A DNA stretch of 43,458 bases, taken from the NCBI GenBank assembly GCA_027018875.1, contig JALUYA010000040.1:1-43458 (forward strand), read 5' to 3'. The stretch comes from Gammaproteobacteria bacterium (lineage in GTDB: Bacteria; Pseudomonadota; Gammaproteobacteria; JAKDMP01). Made by a program: the position numbers and the translations under genes. The notes beneath the pieces are model-generated. The model ran no database searches and was not told the DNA's origin. It worked only from the letters and a program-made list of their open reading frames with translations. Shown in pieces: positions 1 through 6,493 of the stretch; position 1 is the stretch's first letter; each line of letters starts with the position of its first letter.

Positions 1-160
1 TCAATAATGAAGTGTCTCATAACTCACTCTATGGGTGACTTATTTGGAATCGCTATTTTAGCTAAAAAACACCATAAGTTACTGCTGATAATGCGTTTTC
101 ATGGTAGTTTAAATCACGGATTCAGGTGATAATAAAGTCATACATGTCCTCCTCCGGCTT

Positions 161-1075
161 ATGAATTCGCGGGCACGGCAGAAATTGAAAGGGGAGATAG
201 GTGGCTCGGTGTTGATCCTGTCGATGGCGGAGATGATTCGCCGGACGCTGGAGGATGTTTTCGATAAAAAATTGCGGGAAGAAGATGAGCTGGGATTTGG
301 CCAGTGGATGAAGGGCGCCAGGAAGATGCTCTATGGTTCAGAACGAGTCCTGGATGCGCCGAGAAACGTCGCGAATGAGCTTATTCGGCAATATGGGCTG
401 GATTATGGCGTGCGCGTGCGTTGTTACGTTGAAGGGGACACGGAATATGGAGCGTTTGCCAGCGCTATAGCCAAGTCAAACGGGATAGAACTTGTCAATT
501 TGAGCGGCAACGTGGTCGAGAAGCGGGGAAAGGGAGTTGCTTTTCGTGAGTCACTCCGGAATGACAAGCAGTCTCGAATCTTCAGTATCGTCATCCTGGA
601 CGGTGACAGAGATGATTTTGTGCGTGCCGTAAGAACTGCGGCAGCCCAGGATGATATGTGTGGATTGTTTTTCATATCGGAGCCTGACTTCGAGCTGTAC
701 AATTTCACCTTCGATGAACTGGGTATGGTGTTGTGGGATATCGCTGCTGAATATGGTGCTCAAGAGTCGGCGAAACCGAAGTTGTTAAAAGCAATCAAAG
801 GCGTCAATTCTGGTGAAGATTTAATGAAGTCGGCGCGTAGCGCCTTGCCAGAACTTGCTCGGCTATCAAAAAATGCTGATTGGGGGAAGCGCCTGATGAC
901 GTTTGCCCTTAAACACCCGACTTGGAGGCCCAGCGGCTCCGATGAAGAACAAGATCGCCCTATTATCGAGATCACCAATATGCTGCTTAGAGGGATTTCG
1001 GCAAACTACGCAGCGAGCTGTGAGAAAAGGAAAGTTGATCCGGATACCGGGACACTGGTTCCCAGGTCTCACTGA
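161..1075 (+). CDS. Orphan Toprim-domain protein (OLD-like nuclease type)
   Basis: This 304-aa protein has a C-terminal Toprim-like fold. The signature residues are VEGDTE at 90-95 (catalytic-type Glu91), LDGDRDD at 146-152 (the DxD motif) and a following acidic EPDFELYNF block at 174-182. This order matches the Toprim domain of OLD-family nucleases and related defence effectors. It lacks the N-terminal ABC-type ATPase that OLD proteins normally carry; residues 1-85 are helical with no Walker motif. The reading frame stays open upstream to a TAA at 110-112, and no good ribosome site precedes the ATG. It could therefore be a standalone Toprim protein or the surviving 3' part of a larger gene. 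It lies directly upstream of an AbiE toxin-antitoxin pair, so a role in phage defence is likely by context. Its nucleic-acid substrate is unknown. Confidence 0.7.
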   Translation: MNSRARQKLKGEIGGSVLILSMAEMIRRTLEDVFDKKLREEDELGFGQWMKGARKMLYGSERVLDAPRNVANELIRQYGLDYGVRVRCYVEGDTEYGAFASAIAKSNGIELVNLSGNVVEKRGKGVAFRESLRNDKQSRIFSIVILDGDRDDFVRAVRTAAAQDDMCGLFFISEPDFELYNFTFDELGMVLWDIAAEYGAQESAKPKLLKAIKGVNSGEDLMKSARSALPELARLSKNADWGKRLMTFALKHPTWRPSGSDEEQDRPIIEITNMLLRGISANYAASCEKRKVDPDTGTLVPRSH

Positions 1076-1107
1076 TAGACGATGGAGGGTGGTTTCCTCC
1101 AAAAGAC

Positions 1108-1137
1108 TTGACATATATGTTGTTTAAAGGGGAATAT
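1108..1137 (+). promoter_or_regulatory. Probable abiE promoter
   Basis: A perfect -35 hexamer, TTGACA, lies at 1108-1113. It is followed after 18 bases by GAATAT at 1132-1137, a weak -10. The pair lies 43-72 bases ahead of the abiEi start in the only gap between the Toprim gene and abiEi. The -35 is clear and the -10 assignment is tentative. Confidence 0.5.
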
Positions 1138-1143
1138 ATCCCC
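1129..1143 (+). promoter_or_regulatory. Candidate AbiEi operator (inverted repeat over the -10)
   Basis: The arms GGGGA (1129-1133) and TCCCC (1139-1143) flank ATATA and overlap the proposed -10. AbiEi antitoxins are known to repress their own operon by binding inverted repeats at the promoter, so the position fits autoregulation. The arms are short, so this remains a candidate. Confidence 0.4.
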
Positions 1144-1179
1144 TGTGCCCGCAAATAGTCACAAGTTATTGGCCGACCC

Positions 1180-1983
1180 ATGGACACCAGCACATTTCTC
1201 CAAACGCATCGCGTTTTCAACCTCGATGAGGCTGTTCAGGCCCTGGCGCCATCCGGGGGGCGCAAGGCGACGCTGGAGCGTCTGAAATATGCGGCGGGCC
1301 GGGGCAAACTGAAAAAGCTGGCGCGGGGGGTCTATGCCTCGGTACCACCCGGGGTGGATGCCGCGAAATTTCAGCCGGATCGCTTTCTTGTGGCGGCGGC
1401 GCTGCGGCCCGATGCGGTCTTTTCCCATCACTCGGCGTTGGAGCTGCTGGGTGCGGCGCATTCCGAATGGCGGCTATGCACCGCGTACAGCGCCCGGCGA
1501 TCACAGCCGTTCAATGTGGATGGTCTTGAACTGCGCTTTTTGTCCCACCCGCAATCGCTGGTGCGTCATCAGGCGGTTGACCGGGGTATACGCTCCGTCC
1601 ACCGGCTTGATCGCGAGCTGCGTGTGACCGGACCTGAACGTACGTTGATCGACGGTTTCCGTCGCCCGGATCTGGTGGGTGGGCTCGCGGAGTTTGTCGA
1701 GTCGGCGGCGGGGTTCTCTGTGCTGGAATTGCCGTTGTTGTTTGAACTTCTGGACGCGTTTGGGCAGAAAGGTTTGTGGGCTGCGGTTGGCTGGTTTCTC
1801 GAAACCTACCGTGCAACCTTTTATGTCAGTGATGATGACCTCACAGTAATCGACAAACAGGTTCCAAAGGCACCGCTTTATCTTGCCAGGGATCAGCGTG
1901 GTGGTGTGCTGGTACGGCGTTGGAACCTGATCGTCCCTGATGAACTTGTAACGGGCAGGGAGCCGGATGAATCTCAGCGCTGA
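1180..1983 (+). CDS. abiEi: AbiEi-type antitoxin / autorepressor of a type IV toxin-antitoxin system
   Basis: This 267-aa protein resembles AbiEi antitoxins. An N-terminal winged-helix region (about 1-75) includes LKYAAGRGKLKKLARGVYA, the pattern 'gklkrlarGvYa' typical of the family. The long C-terminal antitoxin domain contains FSHHSALELLG and a VTGPERTLID motif near residues 148-157. AbiEi represses the operon through its N-terminal domain and neutralises AbiEii without forming a stable complex. The stop overlaps the start of the toxin gene by 17 bases, which implies translational coupling. The identification is strong because both partners are present in the usual order. Confidence 0.88.
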   Translation: MDTSTFLQTHRVFNLDEAVQALAPSGGRKATLERLKYAAGRGKLKKLARGVYASVPPGVDAAKFQPDRFLVAAALRPDAVFSHHSALELLGAAHSEWRLCTAYSARRSQPFNVDGLELRFLSHPQSLVRHQAVDRGIRSVHRLDRELRVTGPERTLIDGFRRPDLVGGLAEFVESAAGFSVLELPLLFELLDAFGQKGLWAAVGWFLETYRATFYVSDDDLTVIDKQVPKAPLYLARDQRGGVLVRRWNLIVPDELVTGREPDESQR

Positions 1984-2932
1984 ACACATTGAAAGGCTGG
2001 CGGCAGAGACCGGCTTCCGTCCGGAGACGCTGGAGAAGGTAATCCGCCTGGGCGAATTTGCGGCAGACGTCGGGCGTCATCCGCTGCTGTCGCGTGTGCT
2101 GGCCCTGAAGGGTGGTACCGCGTTGAACCTGATGTTTGGTTCTCCGGCCCGGCTCTCGGTTGATCTGGATTTCAATTACATCGGACAGGCAGACCGGGCG
2201 GTTATGCAAGCCGAGCGCCCGGAGGTGGAACGGGCCATTGCGATCATCGGAGAAGGGCAGGGATACCGGGTGCAGCAGTCACGCGATGCCCATGCCGGCC
2301 GGAAGATCTATCTTTCCTACACCAGCTCGGCCGGTACGCCTGACCGTATCGAGGTGGATCTGAATTTTCTGTTTCGCATACCCCTCGGGGAAATCACAAC
2401 CCGGCCACTCTGGCAACCACCGGGAATCGCGCGCCCGGAGATTCGGGTCGTGCCGCTGGAAGAGCTGTTTACCGGAAAACTGCGGGCCACCCTGGATCGG
2501 GCGATGCCCCGAGATTTGTTCGATACCATTCGACTGCCCGAATACGGGGCGGATATCTGGGGAAGTCGGCGATTGCGCCGGATTCACGTGGCGCTGGGTG
2601 TTGCACTGGTGCTTCCGCTCTACCAATACGGACGAGATCGCTTTGAGCGTGTGACCGACAGAAGTATCGAGGAGCAGCTCTTGCCCATGCTTCAGGCTAA
2701 CGAGCAGCCAGTTACAAGCGAGTTAAAGGAACAGGCGTGGGCCGTGTTGGAACCGCTGGTCATGCTCGATGAGGCCGAGCGGGAATATGTTGATCGTGTG
2801 CATGCCGGTGAACTGTCGCCGGAATTGCTGTTTCCCGATGACGAGGCACTGGCTGATCGGCTGGTACGGCATCCGGTATTGTTGTGGAAGATCGAAAACG
2901 TGAGACGGCATCTTTCCAGATCACGCCGGTAA
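1967..2932 (+). CDS. abiEii: AbiEii-type nucleotidyltransferase toxin
   Basis: This 321-aa protein is the toxin of the AbiE pair. The nucleotidyltransferase signature is clear: KGGTAL at 48-53, then SVDLDF with the metal-binding DxD at Asp66/Asp68. Further conserved blocks are RIEVDLNF, an FTGKLRATLDRAMPRDLFD segment with the conserved Lys, and the downstream acidic residue. Family members transfer nucleotides to target RNA such as tRNA and arrest growth, which stops phage spread. The start at 1967 has an AGGGAG ribosome site five bases upstream and lies inside the antitoxin reading frame. No disruption is visible, so the module should be functional. Confidence 0.9.
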   Translation: MNLSAEHIERLAAETGFRPETLEKVIRLGEFAADVGRHPLLSRVLALKGGTALNLMFGSPARLSVDLDFNYIGQADRAVMQAERPEVERAIAIIGEGQGYRVQQSRDAHAGRKIYLSYTSSAGTPDRIEVDLNFLFRIPLGEITTRPLWQPPGIARPEIRVVPLEELFTGKLRATLDRAMPRDLFDTIRLPEYGADIWGSRRLRRIHVALGVALVLPLYQYGRDRFERVTDRSIEEQLLPMLQANEQPVTSELKEQAWAVLEPLVMLDEAEREYVDRVHAGELSPELLFPDDEALADRLVRHPVLLWKIENVRRHLSRSRR

Positions 2933-3091
2933 GATGCGCGGTTTTTTTGTGTAGGACTTATGCTGGATTGAGTTCTGTATCGTCCTGAGTTGCCAGGAAA
3001 AAACGCGTGTGATCTAGTGAGGCGAAGTTAAGGATTGTATACTCAGGTTGCATGAGCCGGCCCTGTGGCGGAACTCAAATTGCTGAGCAAT

Positions 3092-3125
3092 TACGCCAGT
3101 TTTACGCCTACGCCAAACCTACGCC
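3092..3125 (+). repeat. Four TACGCC direct repeats next to the att-like site
   Basis: TACGCC occurs at 3092-3097, 3103-3108, 3109-3114 and 3120-3125, with start-to-start spacings of 11, 6 and 11 bases. The cluster ends about 30 bases before the tRNA-like 3' end. Short direct repeats in this position are typical of integrase arm-type binding sites. No integrase gene is in the window, so the role is inferred from position. Confidence 0.5.
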
Positions 3126-3156
3126 ACGCATAGATAACTGTTTGTTTATAAATGGT

Positions 3157-3180
3157 GTTCGATTCCGGCCCCGGGCACCA
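3157..3180 (+). other. att-like duplicate of a tRNA 3' end (probably tRNA-Leu)
   Basis: The bases 3157-3180 read as the T-loop, T-stem 3' strand, acceptor 3' strand (CCCGGGC), discriminator A and CCA of a tRNA. The matching 5' acceptor GCCCGGG and T-stem GCCGG are absent upstream, so this is not a tRNA gene. Many leucine tRNAs begin GCCCGGG, which suggests the source. Such partial copies are left when an integrative element recombines into the 3' end of a tRNA gene. The element would be the DNA to the left, carrying the Toprim and AbiE genes. The rest of 2933-3288 holds no gene that I can recognise. Confidence 0.65.
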
Positions 3181-3288
3181 TTAACCTGTTCCGGCGGCAA
3201 GGTAGTACCGCTGCACGGCAAGCGTGCGTGAGTCCTGACAGGTTGTCCGTAGCCTTCCTATGCGTTGCACTGTAATCTGTAGGTATAC

Positions 3289-3530
3289 ATGATCCGATCT
3301 TTCCGGCATCGCGGGCTTGAGCGGTTCTTCACCCGTGATGATTGGCGCGGTATTCCGGCGCGTCATGGTGCATGCCTTGAGCGGATGCTGGACCGGCTGG
3401 ACGCGGCCAAGGCCCGGCGATATGAACCTGCTGGGTTACCGTTTCCGCCGGCTGAAGGGCAAACGCAAAGGCACCTATGCCGTGACCTTGCCGAGCGCTT
3501 GGTCGGCCTGTTGGAAACCTACAAACGCAA
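3289..3530 (+). pseudogene. Broken higB-like toxin relic
   Basis: The first frame reads MIRSFRHRGLERFF and on to MLDRLDAAKA, the start of HigB/RelE-superfamily killer proteins. The next conserved block, DMNLLGYRFRRLKGKRKGTYAV, is in a different frame, so a frameshift lies near 3403-3420. The reading then runs only to about the conserved SxxW position before family similarity stops. The usual ending and a higA antitoxin gene are absent, and an IS5 relic follows at once. It is a decayed toxin gene on the far side of the att-like site. Confidence 0.6.
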
Positions 3531-3573
3531 TAAGGCACAGCCGCCGATGAAGGAAAGGCTGGATGAGCACGAG

Positions 3574-4300
3574 CGGCGCCTAATGGCGCAGGTGCACTGC
3601 AACCTGCTGTTTCGCTGGTTCATCGGGCTGGGCATGGACGATGCGGTGTAGGATCACTCCACGTTCAGCAAGAACCGGGGTCGGCTGCTCGACCACGAGG
3701 TGATCCCGGCGCTGTTCACCGAGGGGGTGGCGCTGGCGCGCAAGCGGGGGTCTGGTCAGCGACGAGCACTTCAGTGTCGGCGGGACACTGATTCAGGTCT
3801 GGGCCTCTCGCAGAAGAGCTTTCGTCCCAAGCACGATCAGGGTGGCGCCCCACCAGGGCAGGGATGCGACGCGGAGCGCGACTTTCACGGCGAGAAGCGC
3901 GGCAACGAAACCCACGCCTCTACCACCGATCCCGAGGCGCACAAGCTGCTCGCGTGCCTGCCCGGAAGACGACGCAAGACGGTGGGCACGAACAAGGGCT
4001 ACGACACGAAAGGCTTTGTCGGGGCGTGTCGAGACCGGCGCATCACCCCCCACATCGCCCGCAACACCCAGCGCCCCGGCGGCTCGGCCCTGGATGGACG
4101 AACCACTCGGCACGCCGGCTACGACAGTCGCTTGAAAGTACGCAAACGCATCGAGGAAGGCTTTGGCTGGGCGAAGACCATCGGACAGATAGCTCTCACA
4201 GGTCAAAGTCCGTGGCAAGGCCCGCGTGAACGACGTATTTCTGCTCACCTTGGTGGGCTGGAACTTGACCCGAATGCGAAATCTACAGGGGAGGTGCCTC
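3574..4300 (+). pseudogene. Degenerate IS5-family transposase
   Basis: The parts match IS5-family DDE transposases in order: NLLFRWFIGLGMDDAV, then DHSTFSKNRGRLL, EHFSV, THASTTDPEA, GYDTKGFVGACR, GRTTRH, FGWAKT and VGWNLTRMRNL. Damage is extensive. The N-terminal third is missing. A TAG at 3649-3651 replaces the usual Trp of DDPVWDHS. Frames shift near 3750, again near 3800 and near 4200. The catalytic Asp of the SVDGT motif is now Gly. About 45 residues between DPEA and LPGRRR are deleted. It cannot make an active transposase. I could not recognise the terminal inverted repeats. Confidence 0.85.
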
Positions 4301-4487
4301 CGATGGCCGGCCAAGGCCGGGGGAAACCCTCTTTCCCGGATCGGATCGGGCCGAAATACGCAAAATTCGATCTATTTTCGATCAACCCGCTCTCAAAATA
4401 ACCCATTCGATGAAATCAAGTCGATCAGCTCGGCACATTTCAACAGCCTGTTAAGGTGGTTCCCTGGCGGGGGTGTGGCTCTTGGGG

Positions 4488-4889
4488 CTAGATTCGGCGT
4501 GGGCTGTCCGGGGCACCGTATTCGCGTTCATGGCGAGATTGGCAGGGGAGGCAGCGGGCTGCGGCGGGTTGCGCCCGAAGCCGGGCGAGGGCGATCGGTT
4601 CGCCGCAGTCGATGCACCACCCATAGGAGCCTTCCTCCATTCGCCTGAGCGCCTTGCGAATATCCTTCAATTCCTCAACGTCGCGCTGAATATCGAATAT
4701 GCGCGCATCGATCAGTACATCCGCCGTGGCCGCGTCACCCAGGTCGCGTACCTGCTCGGAGACCTCGGTGTACTCCTGGTTTTTCCCAGTTTCAAGGTTA
4801 CTGCGAATTTCTTTGATCATCACCGCCAGGCGATCCTGAAGCGCGGCACGCCGGGAAGCGAGTTCCGGCCGGGATAGTTGCTCGTTCAT
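4488..4889 (-). CDS. DksA/TraR-family zinc-finger RNA polymerase regulator
   Basis: This 133-aa protein has an N-terminal coiled coil and a C-terminal C4 zinc finger with Cys92, Cys95, Cys113 and Cys116 (CIDCGEPI and CLPCQ). DksA proteins insert the coiled-coil tip into the RNA polymerase secondary channel and modulate transcription with ppGpp. The tip motif DxxDxA is present as Asp49-Asp52-Ala54, so activity is plausible. It is shorter than the 151-aa E. coli DksA and may be one of several paralogues. An AGGA ribosome site lies about ten bases upstream of the start. The gene stands alone, separated from its upstream neighbour on the same strand by 57 bases. Confidence 0.88.
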   Translation of the reverse strand: MNEQLSRPELASRRAALQDRLAVMIKEIRSNLETGKNQEYTEVSEQVRDLGDAATADVLIDARIFDIQRDVEELKDIRKALRRMEEGSYGWCIDCGEPIALARLRAQPAAARCLPCQSRHEREYGAPDSPRRI

Positions 4890-4946
4890 GGAGAGATTTC
4901 CTGTCTTGGTGAATCAAGGTGAATATGGGTGGCGCAATACCAAAGA

Positions 4947-5666
4947 TCAACCGTGAATTAGCAGGGAAATCCAGCCCGCAATCACCGCGACCGCGGCAAT
5001 GATTGAAAGCTGTGCCCGAAGTGCCCGGTACCAGCCGGGTAACCCAGTGGCAAACCAGCGTCTTTCCGCATACCATTCACCCGCCAGCCCCAGCGCCAGC
5101 AGGGGCAGGCCGATCATGACGGGAAGCGAGGCGAGGATCCAGGCAATCAGCACCGGAAGCAGTGCCCACAGGTAGATCCGGGAGCCGGTCTGGCCCGCGA
5201 TACCGCGACCCCAATGCACGGCGGCGGCGAAGCCGATGATGAGGGCGGCGTAGATCGCCAGAACCCGTGCGGCTGGTTCGGCGGTGCGCAGCCACATCCA
5301 GGCCGCAAGGCCTACGAAGGGTAGCAGGCCCGCATAGGTTGCCGCGGTTGCCGTGACCGAAAGCCTGGGGGTGCCGCCCGGCGGGATTGCCGTTTCCGGG
5401 GTGAAGTGTTCAAGGCTGGTTTCGATTCCGCCGATAAAGTGGCCGTCGGCAAATACCTGGGGCAGGGTCGTGGCGCCGGTGTGATGGCACAGTTCTGTAA
5501 ACCGTTCCCGCATGGGCGCATCGATTGGGTCGAGCATGACGGCGCGCCAGCGTATGCCAAGGCGGTCCAAAAGATGATTCAGTCCGCCAAGATCGGTGCT
5601 CGGCGAGCGGAACACCACTACCGGCGCCGAGCGGCTCAAAGCGGTGATACCGTTTTTCGGATCCAT
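4947..5666 (-). CDS. Glutaredoxin-like domain (no redox cysteines) fused to DUF3429 membrane protein
   Basis: From the ATG at 5666 the protein has 239 aa. Residues 14-85 read like a glutaredoxin: VVVFR, a helix, then TTLPQVFADGHFIGG, which carries the conserved T-x-P glutathione loop and the GG. At the place of the CPxC active site it has SPSTDL, and the only cysteine in the domain is Cys60. Residues 105-238 form about four or five membrane segments with LPFVGLA and AAVHWGRGIAG, the hallmarks of DUF3429. The domain is probably a glutathione-binding or structural module rather than a reductase. The reading frame continues upstream to 5810, but that extension is basic, proline-rich and lacks similarity, so I used 5666. 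Confidence 0.72.
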   Translation of the reverse strand: MDPKNGITALSRSAPVVVFRSPSTDLGGLNHLLDRLGIRWRAVMLDPIDAPMRERFTELCHHTGATTLPQVFADGHFIGGIETSLEHFTPETAIPPGGTPRLSVTATAATYAGLLPFVGLAAWMWLRTAEPAARVLAIYAALIIGFAAAVHWGRGIAGQTGSRIYLWALLPVLIAWILASLPVMIGLPLLALGLAGEWYAERRWFATGLPGWYRALRAQLSIIAAVAVIAGWISLLIHG

Positions 5667-5707
5667 ATTGCCATTCCGTAGCAGAATGAAGTCCCATCCT
5701 ACCCGCA

Positions 5708-6493
5708 ATGGCCCCGGGGAGTCACGCAGCCTGCCGGGCGAGCGCCTATGTTTGCATCGACTATGCGGAGCCGCGCACCGGGTTGTTGGTGCCGGACAGG
5801 GTGGGCGCATTTTTTCGCCGGCGTTATCCGGGGGCGTGCCGGGTCGTATTCGGCGATGCCGTTCGTGCCATCCTTCCGGCGGCGCCGGCGGGGGTCTATA
5901 TCGTGGCCACCGGGTCGGCCGATCCCGGGCGTTGGTACGGGACGAAGGTCACCGCGCCGGATCCGGCCTCGTCCCGGCCGGCCGGTCCGGGCGCCGGCCC
6001 GGATGGGGTCATCTTTGCGGCCCGGGTTCGCAGCCATTGGTGTATGCCTTCTATAAAAACGCCGCGGCTGATCCGGGGCAAAACGATGCCGGGAGTGCAT
6101 TGCCCCGGATTATCACTCCCGGCGCGGGTGCTCCATAAGGGACAACGCCTCCCGTGCCCGAACGATCACTTTATGCCCACGCCTTCTTCCCTTACCTTGA
6201 CCGCCAACCAGTCGAGCAGGAGATCGGAACAAATTTCCCCTTTCTCGCCGCCGGTGTGGATGCAACGATGCCACTGGGCGACTTCGGAATCCCCTAAGCC
6301 GCGGCTTGCAAAAAAGGCGGTGAGCGGGCAATCGGCATACCCGGTGAGGGACGTGGCATGGGTATGCTGCCACGCCCAATGTCGGCTCAGGGCACCGGCG
6401 AAGGTAGTGATCCGCCCGGGAAGAACCGGTAGCGTGAACGTCTCGGCCCAGCCCGGAAGTTCGTCTGCCGGCATCGGTCGGGCAATGTCGTAA
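5708..6493 (+). CDS. Possible hypothetical protein of uncertain reality
   Basis: An open frame of 261 codons runs here. Its first 125 codons lie in the gap between two minus-strand genes and look protein-like, for example CIDYAEPRTGLLVPDRVGAFF and VYIVATGSADPGRWYG. I recognise no family. The last 110 codons run antisense through the end of the 1310-aa c-di-GMP gene and look like shadow sequence. If real, the gene may be a remnant that once ended earlier, or the true product may be only the first half. No convincing ribosome site is visible. No other gene occupies 5667-6165. Confidence 0.22.
   Translation: MAPGSHAACRASAYVCIDYAEPRTGLLVPDRVGAFFRRRYPGACRVVFGDAVRAILPAAPAGVYIVATGSADPGRWYGTKVTAPDPASSRPAGPGAGPDGVIFAARVRSHWCMPSIKTPRLIRGKTMPGVHCPGLSLPARVLHKGQRLPCPNDHFMPTPSSLTLTANQSSRRSEQISPFSPPVWMQRCHWATSESPKPRLAKKAVSGQSAYPVRDVAWVCCHAQCRLRAPAKVVIRPGRTGSVNVSAQPGSSSAGIGRAMS
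6071..6123 (-). repeat. Two interlocked perfect inverted repeats
   Basis: Arm A (6071-6081) is complementary to A' (6100-6110) over 11 bases. Arm B (6088-6097) is complementary to B' (6114-6123) over 10 bases. The order is A-B-A'-B', so the pairings cross. The element begins 43 bases past the stop of the 1310-aa protein gene on the minus strand. It could form two alternative hairpins in the 3' transcript, acting as terminator or stabiliser, or be a protein-binding site. No T-run follows, so it is not a standard terminator. Confidence 0.75.

Noticed and set aside
6071-6123. Stable H-type pseudoknot
   Set aside because: Only three bases would have to span the 11-pair stem, which is too short; alternative hairpins are more realistic.
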